A DNA stretch of 64,000 nt from Evernia prunastri (lineage: Eukaryota > Ascomycota > Lecanoromycetes > Lecanorales > Parmeliaceae): NCBI GenBank assembly GCA_003184365.1, contig NKYR01000026.1, positions 186,001 to 250,000 on the forward strand, read 5' to 3'. The translations under genes were made by a program, and so were the position numbers. A model generated the notes under the pieces. That model was not told the DNA's origin and searched no databases. It was given only the letters and a program-made list of their open reading frames with translations. This document shows, in pieces, positions 35,178-46,222 of the stretch. Position 1 is the first letter of the stretch; each line of letters opens with the position of its first letter.

Positions 35178-36562
35178 TTGATTATGTTGTATCATGCTCT
35201 TACGTTAACGCTCGCAGCCTCGATAGGCGTTCGGATGATAGGTGCTTCGCCGGTCTTCGACACTTACGAAAGACAAGTCGTCAACTGCACCGATCCCACA
35301 GCACCTTTCTCCACATCGTGTTGGAGCACTCTTGACATATCGGATTATCTCGGCAAAGCGGGCACGGGCTGGATCTACTCAACACCGCAGTGTAAGAGCA
35401 CTCCAGCCGGGACAGCCGGTGACAATTCGGGGTGCTGCATCCCTGGTGAAATATGGAGTACCTGCTTCATCCGCTTAGCAACCGGCGTGAGTGGGGTTGA
35501 TTGCAGTGTCATCAATACTCAAAAGTGTTCTCGGAATGCTCAAGGTACGGATGCCGCCAAGCTGAAATGACGAGAAATTTAGACGACTGATGCAGATTTA
35601 GTGAGCCCAACTCTGGCTCCGAGTATCGTCCCGGAAGTCAGATATGTCTTGCATAATATATACCAAATCAACAGCTTTTTCACGTCGTACTCAACCGGTA
35701 ATCATAACGCCTTTCTCAATAATGAAATGCGCTGACTATCCACCTGAAGCACTCCAATACGCAGTAGCATCAGCGGAAACGATCATCACTCCACTTTCCA
35801 CTACCATAAACCAGACAGCCCCGTCTGCCTCCATCCAGATGGGCGACTTGACCGCGAAACTCGTCAACTTCACCAACCAACTAGACGACACTCTCAACGC
35901 CGGTCTCGGGCAGGTGATGAACGATACGGCAACGTTCATCAATTACGCAGGCGGCGGAGTGTTCTCCGGTAGCACAACGCTCCCTCTGCCTGCCGCGACC
36001 GAAGCCCTTGCGTCTTCGCTCAAGACGTACGTGACCTCGTTGTCGCTGCAGCAGAACGACTGGGCCGCCCAATACGTGGACTCGTTCCGCGCGGTCCCCG
36101 ATGACAGCAGCAACGTCGCTCAAATCACCACGCAGTCTGGGTCGTCGGCGGCTGTCTGGAAGAGTCCGGACACGCGTCGATCCTACGTTCTCGAACAAAT
36201 CAAGCCGACGGCTGGCGTCAATGATTCCAGCATTCTGGAACAGATCACTACGGACGGATGGGCCGTCCTGGATGTACTTTTCGATGGCGCTTACAACTGT
36301 ACTGCAACTGGTAGGTCTCTCCTTTCTCAAGCCTTGAACACCTTCAGTCCTCATCCTCCATCGTGTGCTTGTACAGTTTTGGACTAATTCAGATCATCTC
36401 ACAGGCCGTGCTGGCAGCCAGGCTGCTGTCGGTCTCAATTTCGACGGCACTGTGGACATGTCTTGTGTTTCTCAACTACCGATATACAGGGTCTCCGGAC
36501 AAGCGTGCCCAACAACGACCTTAATCAATAAGCAGTGCCCGTTCGGGATCTGGGGTAGTTAG
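35178..36562 (+). CDS. Secreted protein of unknown function (fungal cysteine-containing family)
   Basis: Exons 35178-35544, 35596-35697, 35750-36310 and 36405-36562 give 395 residues; all introns keep the frame. A signal peptide is likely (residues 1-24, ending near MIGASPVF). The first exon is cysteine-rich: CTDPTAPFSTSCWSTLDI, CCIPGEIWSTCFIRLATG and DCSVINTQKC. Then VPEVRYVLHNIYQINSFFTSYSTALQYA and a long Ser/Thr-rich helical region follow. Several Asn-x-Ser/Thr sites suggest glycosylation. The pattern (SCW.TL..., GDN.CC.P...W..CF, VRYVLHNIY.IN.FF) belongs to secreted proteins widespread in Pezizomycotina with no established role. Extracellular location is inferred. Confidence 0.72.
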
Positions 36563-37168
36563 GGGGGAAGAATTCAGTTGTTCGGAAAACTGCTCGGCCG
36601 GCGGGTGGGATCGACCTCGAAGACGTTGAGGACGAATCTCTGCGAGCGAAAATCGAGGGTGGAGGATGGTCCCTGATGCGAGCGTTCTGACCAAAGGACA
36701 TAGTGGCTTGAAGCTTTATCCTTAATTACATCGTCAAGAGCCAGTCGAATTGGTCCACATGCATACTGCCTTGCAAACCCTTTTGGAGAAAGCTGAATCG
36801 TGGTTGCCCCTTTCCATGTCGATCATTGATTGAGCACTCTTCGCTCAGAAGACTTTTAGAGCGGTCATGGTGAGATTGGTAGACTGTAAGCAGTGAAAAT
36901 ATAGGAAACATGTAGTTTTCTACCCTTTCATACCGGTCAACAACACTCTCACATCTCGCCTCCCCGGACCCATACCGCTTCCTCCGCCCCAGAAAGTTAT
37001 ACGAGTCACCATCAAAGCCATGCCTTGCACTACGAATTCCTACATAGTATATACTCCACCGAGCCATAGCCGCTTCGCCCCTACAGTCCGCTCCACACCC
37101 GGTGTTCACTCACCACGGCTATGATGGTGACAACACCCTGTAACGTACCGTACATGACAACCGAGAAC
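36563..37168. other. Intergenic region
   Basis: About 600 bp between the secreted-protein gene and the NLR remnants. No feature recognised. Confidence 0.4.
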
Positions 37169-38170
37169 CTACTCGAGCCTTCCCAAAAACCTAACCGCAT
37201 GTGGCACCTCCGCGTCGACCTTCTCTGCGTACTCCAACCCGCCCTTGATTATGGCAACGTCGTCGTTCCGCGCAAACAGTACGTCCCTTCGCGCGACCCC
37301 ACATATCACATCCCTCGTCCCGGCGAGCCAGTCATACGGCAGGAAAAAATGTCTCGAGTACGATATCACCGAGCTGTCGCTGAAGCCATCGAGATCTGCC
37401 GAGCAGACCCAGGAGTGGGTGTCGAGGAAGACGAGCCGGTTGGCGTCACCGAGACCAACGATGTGCGCGACGCGGTGGGCGAGGGTTGTCAGCTGTGGGT
37501 TTAAAAGCGGGAGTGAGACCCTTGTTGTTATTGTTGTCGTTGTTGTTGTGGCCGGTACGACTTCCTCCGGGATGGATACCTTGTCGGCGTCTCGATTCAC
37601 TTTGGTTGTTTCGGGAACGGCTTCTTTCGCTGGGATATCCTCAACTGCGAAAAGTGCGTCGTCGAGAAGGTGCAAGCCGCGCGTATCTGGCGAGCCATCC
37701 AGCTCAGACAGCTCAAGGAGGATCCTGCCTTGACGACCGGACATGTAGGAGGTAACGCTCTTCAACTGCAGCCCCGTCATATCATAGTGAGACGCACCGA
37801 CGCGACTTCTGACCAGTCCATCCAGGCATAGATGTGAGCAGCTGCATCTTCAACGCAGATCATGTGGAGTGGTGACTGCTGGTACTGGATCCACTTTCGA
37901 ATCCCCGGTCTTTCCGAGTAAGTTCGCGAATCTTTTTGCCGGCCGTCAATACACCAAATGTAGTCCGAGTTAAGGGCTGACAGAATAAATCTGCCGGTTG
38001 CCTTGCTTATTAAGACCTGGACGAAAGAATCTTCGACGTCCAGGTAGTTCTTTGAAGACGCGGGTTTAGTAAGTTCTTGTTAAGGGCGAGGTCCTCAAAT
38101 CATTGTGGGACTTGGAGGCTATAGATCATTCCGCCACTCCAGGTGTCCCAGATCCGGATCATCTTCATAC
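37169..38170 (-). pseudogene. Remnant of the WD-repeat C-terminus of an NLR-like gene
   Basis: On the minus strand a short piece near 38100-38160 reads IRIWDTWSGGMIYSLQ, which looks like the end of a WD40 repeat. It is followed by stops. An open frame at 37780-37169 then gives a tail with NRLVFLDTHSWVCSADL, SRHFFLPYDWLAG and DDVAIIKGGLEY, which resembles the conserved C-terminal tail after the WD repeats of fungal NACHT-WD proteins. A Thr-rich run interrupts it. Almost all expected WD repeats are missing, so this is not a working gene. It is in line with the NACHT and hydrolase pieces upstream on the same strand. Confidence 0.55.
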
Positions 38171-38193
38171 CGCAGGATACCCTCGACGCTGTC

Positions 38194-38940
38194 TTACGCT
38201 TGATCAGCAGGATTGCTACAGCCCCGCCAGGCTTCAGTATCTTGTATTCCTGGCACGACGTTGTGTGGGGTCTTGCGACCGTCCACGTAGTCAGACCCAC
38301 AGCAAAAGTTCCTCTCTGTGGCAAACAGCGATTGTCTAGCCTTCATGGACATCGATGCAAGACAACCGGTCGTCCCACTGTGTGTTTGGAAGACCCCACT
38401 ATCCAGAGCCTCCGTCCAGGCCCTGCAACCTTTCCAATCGCTGACTCTGTAGGACAGAATGGGAGGATGAGCGCGACGTTGTGAGAGCATCAGCAAATTT
38501 TGCCACACTGCGAATGACATCTGTTGTCCAGCCTCTAACTGCTGGCATGGAGCTGTCAAGCGGTACCTTTCGGCTGCACAGGAACCAACGTACGTAGGCA
38601 GTCTTGTTTTAAAAATGCCACATAAGAACAATATCCGACATATAGTACGTTCGTCATCAATGACCGGTTGCAGCTCTAAAATCTTCTTTCGCACTTGTGT
38701 CTTCGTACAGGCCCTCTGAAAAGCCAGGGACCGGAGCCAGGCTCCAAGCCGCGACTTGGGCTTGTCACCGTACTTGACGAGAAAAACACTACAGTCCGCG
38801 TTGGTGTTTTTGTAGCTGACCAATGAAATAGCCTGCGAGAACAGAATTGCCCGCTGTCGGTCTCTCGGAGACGCGAGGAACAGTTGGAGCTTCTGTCACC
38901 AAGCCACTCTACTTCAGATAACTCCCTTTCGCGGAAATCA
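38194..38940 (-). pseudogene. Degenerate NACHT domain piece of an NLR-like gene
   Basis: Minus-strand frames show a decayed nucleotide-binding domain. At about 38871-38805 one frame reads PTAGNSVLAGYFIGQLQ, like a Walker A loop (PxAGKSVLAGY) with Lys replaced by Asn. The sequence then jumps to another frame for NTNADCSVFLVKYGDK and the run SRLGAWLRSLAFQ, followed by DDERTICRILFLCGIFKTRLP. After this the expected Walker B part is absent. A stop also lies between the hydrolase and this piece. These facts make it a pseudogene; the parent family is fungal NACHT proteins of the heterokaryon-incompatibility/innate-immunity type. Confidence 0.6.
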
Positions 38941-39064
38941 ATTCGGGCATACGAGCATCTTCAGTGGTGACGAGGTCATCTTCTAGCTTTTCAGACGTCT
39001 CTAGGTCCTGGGTCTTTCCTCACTGTGCGGTATTTTCTCTTTGATTTGCAGTACCACGAAATCT

Positions 39065-40076
39065 TTAGCGAGGTTCATCATACATATGCTGTGCCATACC
39101 CGGCTTGCACATACTCTGCATGGTAGACACAAGTGCGTTGCGCAGCAATACGTAGTTTGTGTCCGTCGGTGTCTCGAATTTGCAGATTGAACGGTGATCA
39201 GCGTCTATCGGCACTTTCTTTTCTTCGCGCGTCCTGAAGACGGCGAATTTGAGCTCCTGTGTCTCGTAGACTGACCAAAGATCTACGTCGGCCGCATAGT
39301 TGCGAAGGATAGATTGCCAGTCCACAGTCCCGGCACCTCGTTCCAGGTCTGCGACGTAAGCACGGGACGAATAGGCGATTTGAGAGATAATAGTCGAGAG
39401 CTTGGGCGAGTCAGAACCTCTATAAGGCGCCGCAAGAAAGAAGATTGCGCGAAACCGTTCTGACAGCGCCTTATATGCTGGCCTTTGCCTTGCGAGCATG
39501 TAAGCTTTCTTAATAACCAAACCCCCTATACTGTGCCCTATGAGTACGATTGGCGTGTTTGCATCGCCGATATACGGTGAGGTACTTATATAGCCCAGCA
39601 ACGACTCGCCGACATCACCGATAGTCAAACGATTATCCTTCTTGCCCTTGAGCCAGTCGGAGTCGTATCCGAAGCTGTGCACCCGGACGGTCCTGAACGC
39701 AGGATCCTTGGGAAGCCATTCCTGTGGCCAAGAGTGTGAGACTGAGCTGGTCTTGCTCCACGTACTTCTCGAACCGCCGCCGAGGCCGTGCACGAAAGTA
39801 AAATCAATGAGAGGCTCTGAGGGAGAGTGGAGGAGGTTCAATCCGAGGGGACCTTTCCGATCATCGGGAGAGTGGAGGAGGTTCAATCCGAGCGGACCTA
39901 TCTGACCATCCACGAGATTGTCAGTGGAGGTAGTGGTCAAGAACGTGCTAGCAGAGGACAAGGAGGACAGGTCGTTGTCCTTGCACCGAAAGCTAAGAAT
40001 CGACTATACAACGTTCAGTGGAGATGAAAACAGATGTTTGGCCGCCTCGACTCTGAATCATTCATAAACTTACCAT
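39065..40076 (-). CDS. Serine hydrolase (DUF676/lipase-like) domain, N-terminal module of a broken NLR-like gene
   Basis: The domain itself is open: about 313 codons from a proposed ATG at 40076, a 70-nt intron (40073-40004, GTAAGT...TATAG) right after it, then 40003-39065. Motifs: DFTFVHGLGGGSRSTWSK, the nucleophile elbow LIGHSIGGLVIKKA, FLAAPYRGSDSP and the histidine region DADHRSICKFETP. Such hydrolase domains commonly form the N-terminus of fungal NACHT/WD or NACHT/TPR proteins, where they act as effector modules. Here the frame ends in a stop and the following NACHT sequence is damaged, so it may survive as a stand-alone hydrolase or be part of a dead gene. A 45-bp duplication near the N-terminus doubles the motif GPLGLNLLHSP. 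Confidence 0.58.
39821..39910 (-). repeat. 45-bp tandem duplication in the hydrolase N-terminus
   Basis: The sequence GGGAGAGTGGAGGAGGTTCA starts at 39821 and again at 39866, so the period is 45 bp (15 codons). It encodes two copies of GPLGLNLLHSP in the hydrolase frame. The copies differ at a few bases. Confidence 0.85.
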
Positions 40077-40250
40077 TTTGTCCGGGCATACTGTCTCAGA
40101 TCAGTCCAGTACTGTAAAGATAGCCTATACCTGGTTACACTGGATGCTCATTGACGTGGCGAAGAGATGCCCATTGCCGCCCACGAAGATCGACATTCTA
40201 GGCTTGATGGCCGCTAGTTCATATTCTTATCACACCAATCAGCACCACTA

Positions 40251-40935
40251 TTACACCAACCCAAAAGAGAAATAAGAACCGAGAACCGAGAACCGAAAAT
40301 CCTTTAATCGTGCAACGCACTTACTTCGTCCCTCGGTCGTCCAGATAAGTACAGCTTCAGCAATTTTCCGCCCACAGGTCACGTGCGTCATTGATTCGAG
40401 TGTTGTCTTCGAGTGTTGTCTGGTACAGGGACTCCATATCTCGAGGCATATCCTCGAGAATTTGGTTGATCTCTTCGTCACCGTAGGAACTTGACAACTC
40501 ATTAAGGACCAGGACCGTCCACCAAAAAGGTCCCTCGGATTTTCCGAGAATCTTCTCCACTAAGGCATCGCGATCCTCGCCGTTCATCAACAATACGGAA
40601 TTGGTTTGCTCTCGACGAGAAGCTTGAAGGCAGGAAAAGTGTCCGCTGCTGAAATGCTTTCAAGTTGAACTCTGTGAGCACCGAGACTCAAAAAGTGCTT
40701 CTTTAGCTTAAGTTTCTCGACTCGTGATTGATATTCGTAACGGTATGGAGTCGTCGAGCTTTGCCAGCATCGAATCGAAAAGTGAACTAACAATTACACA
40801 TCCATCTAAGGCATCAATGACCCAGTGATGCCTGGGCAACTCCGGTTTGAAGGTGCTACATAAGAAGAGTGTCCGCCATATAGAAAGTTCGTCATCAATG
40901 TCCAACTTTCTCAGAATACTTTATAAGCCAAGCTA
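40251..40935 (-). pseudogene. Second degenerate NACHT fragment
   Basis: Minus-strand frames carry pieces of another NACHT domain in order: DDELSIWRTLFLCSTFKPELP, HHWVIDALDGC (Walker B-like), IPLRISITSRE (sensor-like), LGAHRVQLESISAADT and DRDALVEKILGKSEGPFWWTVLVLNEL, DEEINQILEDMPRDMESLYQ. The pieces fall in different frames, so at least two shifts separate them, and a stop ends the last. No Walker A or effector domain is found upstream. It duplicates a part (DDE..I.R.LFLC..FK..LP) present in the first remnant, so it derives from a second, related gene. Confidence 0.6.
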
Positions 40936-41122
40936 TAGAGAATAGAACTTTCAATCACGATCCGTTCCTTGATATCACCATTGATGGTTCCCTAGATTTG
41001 AAGCTCTAGCTTATCAGCCATATCGATATATATCTATCTTGGGGTTTGATTGTCACCAGCAGGGCCGAAGGTCGCACCACAATCTCTTGCAACAATAAAA
41101 GCCAGGCTGCATTTCCACCTAT

Positions 41123-42825
41123 CTAGATTCTTCTCTTCATGTGCAGACCCACCGCTATGGTTCGCGTTGCCACAAGTAACAACGCAGCAATGGTAATCGC
41201 CCCTGCAGGCACGAGCCACACACCCTGGAACTCCTTCTGTGCGGCAGCTCTGGAACTTGTGCCTTGAGAAGGACTCGCATCGCGGGCCATCCCAGCGATT
41301 GGATTACCTAGCAGCCCGCCGAATGCCGCCAATGTGTAGCCAAGTCCAATGCGCCGGCCTGCGTCCGAAGTGTCGATCTTAAGATTCGCAATTGCAAGAG
41401 GCGCTAGGGAGACTAGACCACCCGTAGCGACAGACCAGCCTATGCTGATACCGATCAAGCCACCCAGATTGTGGACGGCGCGCCAGCTGTAGAGCGTGGC
41501 AGCGGTGCCTATGCAGCAGGGTAAGAGTATGTTGACTGCGCCATATCTGGGCACAGTTAGACATTGACATCAAGTTTGGGTAATGACATTGTGCGAAGCC
41601 GAATAGTTATTCCGCATCCGTAGAACTCAATGTTTTGGCGAGCCAAGCGCAGGCGAAGAAATTGACTTCAGGCTCTTTTAATGAATGTATGTGCTTGGTA
41701 AAGGGATACAGTATACAGTATGTTCAAGGATTTTGGAAAAATGCTACCCAACTTACTTGTCTGCTAGCCAGTTTGGGAGGATACGACAGACTGTAGTGGC
41801 CGCGTTCAAGATGCTTAAGACATAGAAGGCCATATCCGGATCCACCCCAAGGGCCAGTCCGTATTCTTCAATGAAGAAGCATGGAACATAGATGGCAGCA
41901 ACAATGAATACAAATCCTAGATACTTAGCGTGAGATAAGCCATGTGATGGGAGGTCGGGTATTACCTAGAACGAACGTAACATACACCGGTTCCTTGAAC
42001 CATACGAATCGGAGCAGTGGTCCAGACTTCGTCATCGCCTTGCGAGGTTGTATTACTACGAATGCGATGCTCAGCGTCCCCAACATCAGGAAGGCCAGAA
42101 TCCGGACGGCCCATCCAAAACCGACTTCGATGAATAGCCGCCTCATCATGATAGGGAATATTGTTCCAGCTAGACTTGATTAGGGTCTCCGCATTTTCAA
42201 CCGTTGTCATGAATCAGCTTACACAAGCCACTCCCCGTTGCCGCAATGCCGCCAGCGAGTAGTCTCCGCTTGGAAAAATACAGAGGAAGGATTGCCAAAG
42301 CCGTCAAAGCCAACAGTCCACTCCCCAGACCAACGCATATTCCCTGGGAAAGAAGAATGTGCCAATATTTGGAGCCCAAGGAGGTCATAAACATGCCGAA
42401 GACTTCTAGTATAAGGCCTGACAGCATGACTAGCCTCACCCGCCCTGAGTCTAGGAGCCAGCCAGTGAAGATACCGCTTAGCATTGTCAAAAAGGTTTGA
42501 ACGGATCCGATCCATGCGATTGTAGATGAGCTTTCGTTGCTCATGATGGTCGAGGAGTAGTAAGTTTGGAAGACACCAAACGAATTTGACAAGCCCCTAT
42601 TACATAAAGTCAGTAGTGAGTCCAGATATGCTGTACTTGGTAGGCCTACCATGTGTTGAAGAACAACAACCAGCTGCCAAACACTGCAAGCCAGGCTTGT
42701 GTGCCTCCATCTATCCGGATAGATGACGGTAAGGCATCCACCGCATTATGGTCTCCTACAGGTGGACAATCTGTCTCCAATTTAACATCCATGTTCTCTA
42801 CAATGGGGGCAAATTTTTGGGACAT
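41123..42825 (-). CDS. MFS monocarboxylate-type transporter (MCT/SLC16-like)
   Basis: Five exons on the minus strand: 42825-42650, 42596-42223, 42169-41966, 41916-41757 and 41546-41123, giving 445 residues; introns are 49-53 nt except the last at 210 nt. After a soluble N-terminus come GGTQAWLAVFGSWLLFFNTWG and FGVFQTYY, the signature start of fungal MCT-like permeases, then about twelve hydrophobic segments including LLDSGRVRLVMLSGL and GTIFPIMMRRLFIEVGFGWAVR. Family members carry monocarboxylates, riboflavin or secondary metabolites; the substrate cannot be told from sequence. It is the left member of a group with a P450 and a dioxygenase. Confidence 0.83.
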
Positions 42826-44437
42826 GGCTCAAGCTAAGTATTCAAGACTATTCAAGAACACAGACATTTTGCAATGAAATATATACTTAGGTTACGATCT
42901 TATGATCGCTTTATTAGGGATACCTTATACTACGAGTTCATTAGTAAACCAATAGGGACGCCACGACAATGCTGTGAAACCGTTCCGTGTTTTGTGTCAC
43001 TCAGAGAAAGGGCTGGCCAATTACCCAGCAAATTTCAGTGCTCATGTGGTGGATTATACCTCCGAGGTCGGCACGCAGTAAGCTGACTGTTGGCAGTGGC
43101 CCAGAAATATTAGGCCCCCACAGAGACCACGACGTAGTGAGATCAAAGCGTTGAAAGATGACTGTGTCTTTTCTAAGTGTGCGCCGATGTCGCCCGTCTG
43201 ACTAAATTTATGTTTTCGGTAACTCCGTGTCTTGTACTACGGAACCGACGAGTAATGATGTCCCTATTCTGTGAGTTCGGATCTTCGTAGTCCATACTAT
43301 TGCCTGTACTGATGGTGTGAGGCAGCTTTCACAACATCCATAACGTTCAAAGTCGACGTCAAAATGAGCTGGGCCGATGTCGGATGATTTCGTACTACGG
43401 GGAGGATGACCGGTGAGCGTATTGCAACATGGATATAATATAGAACCAGAAATTAGAGAGAAAATTAGTAGTTCCCATAGGACGAGACAAATGGTAAATC
43501 TTGCTCCAGGATCTAGAACGAGCGATACGTGACATTCTTTGTGCCGCTCAAACAAACCGCCCCCTCCCCCTACTACACCCTGGCTTGCCTTTCTATACCG
43601 CTGATGCTTCGCAGTAAAGCAACGTGATCAATGGACGCGCGTCACCAAAGCGAGCATCATTTCAGAGTGGGCATTGCGATATAGAGTAGGAAAGACCTTG
43701 CACATCCAACGCCAGCGGACCGATGCGCGTGCAATCTCTCCAACGTCACTGGGGACAGAACCGAATTTGCTTATACATCAATTTAACGAGTTTGCTCACA
43801 CCTCCTTTGCTTATGAAAATCGATTTCATCCGTCTTGCATTAGTGGGAATTGTCGGATCCGTACTATGAAGAACAGACAAGACAGCCAGGCCCGTTACGT
43901 GCAGAATCAATAGACTACTTTGGATCCTTTCTATACAACATTGATGGGGTAATTGAGATCGTTATGTGCAGAGTCAAAGTAACACTTCTCATCAGCAGAA
44001 GAGTCTAACACCTGCCGAAGTTATCACAATGATCAAGAACAGCGGCGACCATAAGCCGATTCGTCTCTCGTAGGGTATGGGAACGCTACTTTAGCTGTAA
44101 TCGTAACAAAATACTATCGTTGCGGAGCTCCATATTCCCCAGGATCCTAGCCCTAGCAACACTATGAAATTCGAAAAGGGTAAATCCATTACACGAGCAT
44201 CTGTTCACACGCATGTTGACTAGCGTCGATCTTGTTGGTATTGCATAGTAATGGTCTAAGCAGTGTTGGCGATAGTAAACGCTATCAAACAGAAACAATG
44301 CGCTATGACTGTTGATGTGAAGCGGGACATATTTTCTAGCGATTCCAATCCGGGCGAGCAAACTCCACATGTGCCCCACCTTACCTTTGGGCCAGGTGAC
44401 TGTTGAAATACGCTTAATATTAGCATCCGGAGGATCG
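42826..44437. other. Gene-poor region
   Basis: Upstream region of the MCT transporter and downstream region of the P450. About 1.6 kb with no credible ORF, repeat or RNA gene seen. Confidence 0.45.
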
Positions 44438-46222
44438 CTAGATATCCATCGTCTTCGCCGTTCTCCGCTCTGCTTCCTCTAATACCGCATCCAGCATCTT
44501 GGGATCCCTCGGGATCAACTTGACTCGAAAATCCTTGGGAATGGCCACAAGCGCAGTCTTAGCGCTGTTGAAGTCCGAGTAATGCGTGGTTGGCGGAGCT
44601 TCCTCGCTCGCCTCGATACGGAAAGCGCTGATGATGCGTACCAGCGCGGTATAGAGCAGCCGATTAGCAATGGCGATGCCAGGGCAGAGGCGCGAGCCAC
44701 CTCCAAATGCGAAGTGTTGGATACCGCTGCCTTTGCGCTCGGTGGGTACGGACGCTTCGCGTTCAAGCCAACGTCCAGGATTGAAAGTGTAAGCATCAGC
44801 GCCGAAGTGACTAATGTCTGAGAACTCGATTAGTCTTCAACTCGATAGAAGAATGGTAAGCTGCATTCAAACAGGCTCTTCAATAGAGAGTAGCATACCG
44901 TGATTGGCTGCTTGCGTATTGAGAAGGATCATTGTTTTGGCAGGGATCACGCATCCATCCCAGCGGATGTCTTTGATAGCCTTGCGTGGCAGGTTCATGG
45001 GCGTTACAGTGTAGTAGCGGAGTGTCTCTTTGACTATTGCGTTGATATATGGGATGCTCTCATCTCGGAAACAGCTGTTCCATGCATCCCTCATATGGGG
45101 ATAGTACCTCTTAATATCTTCGTACGCCGCTTCCTGTATGTGTTGGTTCTCCGGAGTCGACAAGGAGCCAATGCACGATATCAATGTCCCAGGTACTGTC
45201 TCAAAGCCTCCAGATACTAGAGACAAGCACACCGAACTGATCTCTTCGTGGCTAAGATTGGTTTCTTCATCCTGCAAAACTGCAGAATAGACGCAGTCGC
45301 TCTGGATTCCCCGCGACACCTTATCTTTGGCTGTTGCAAGCAGACCCTCGAGATAACGGTCTCGCCTGCTGCAGAGATCTCGGCTTCGCCTTGTCTTCTC
45401 ATTGTTCGGAAAGTAGCGCAACACTGGTATGTAATCCTGGTAATTTTCAGACGCACCACGCAAGAGAGAGATGGCATGGCCAACCTCGAGAATCTCCTCA
45501 AGCATTTTCTCGTGGCCAGAATCCATCCTGATACCATAGCAAAGGGTTAAAGTGGTATTCAGAGCATAGCGTTGGATGAGGTGCTTCACGCTAACTTCTA
45601 CTTCTTCAGCATTACTGTTGTTGGTAAGGTCTCGGACAACACAGTAGGACTCGAGATCGAAGATTTGGAGATAGTCCTTCAATTTTGGCCTAGCTAGTGT
45701 AGTGCCAGCTGCCTTTCTCCTTTGCTTTGTGGATTCGTTCCACGGACTCGCACCAATTGTCAAGCCCTTGGTGGAAGCAATTACTCCATTTGTATGGAGT
45801 GCAGGCCTATCAATCACACTTGATTGATTGTTGATGAGCATACGGCGACAATCGTCGAAAGAGTTGACGACTACAGCACGAGTGTTGCCCAATCGGATTT
45901 GGAAAGTCGACTTCTTGTGCTTACGCCATAGCTGCTCGCACGCTGTGGCATGATCCTCACCAAGTCGGTATAGATGACCAGCGAAAGGTACACTCTTAGG
46001 GATTTCAAAAAGTCCTGATATTGGCTTGATGTCTGTTGAATTCGAGATCTGGCATGTCAGAGAACCTTATCAGCGAATTTGAACAGAGATATGTCGGGCG
46101 TGAATGGGAGAAGAGCCAACCCAATAGATATAACAGCCAACAACGAGTAATAGCGCAGCAGGACCAGATACGAGGAAACCTAAGTCTCCAAGAGCAGAGA
46201 GATGTTCAAAAGAAGTGCTCAT
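44438..46222 (-). CDS. Cytochrome P450, CYP504-like (phenylacetate hydroxylase type)
   Basis: Proposed exons 46222-46121, 46048-44899 and 44817-44438 give 543 residues. The first exon encodes a membrane anchor (GPAALLLVVGCYIYW). The first intron starts GTTGGC, a weak donor, so this junction is less certain. The body shows FEIPKSVPFAGHLYRLGEDHA, IRLGNTRAVVVNSFDDCRRML, the I-helix SGGFETVPGT, ExxR at KETLRYY and the heme loop FAFGGGSRLCPG with Cys462. The overall pattern resembles the phenylacetate / 3-hydroxyphenylacetate hydroxylases of the CYP504 family, ER-bound aromatic hydroxylases. The substrate here is not proven. Divergent from the dioxygenase gene. Confidence 0.78.

Noticed and set aside
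42246..42500. Plus-strand frame inside the MCT transporter gene
   Set aside because: Shadow of the spliced minus-strand transporter, which has family motifs and consistent intron phases.
45892..45892. Start of the CYP504-like protein at this point
   Set aside because: The codon is TTG and the frame continues upstream through conserved P450 sequence to a membrane anchor starting at an ATG at 46222.
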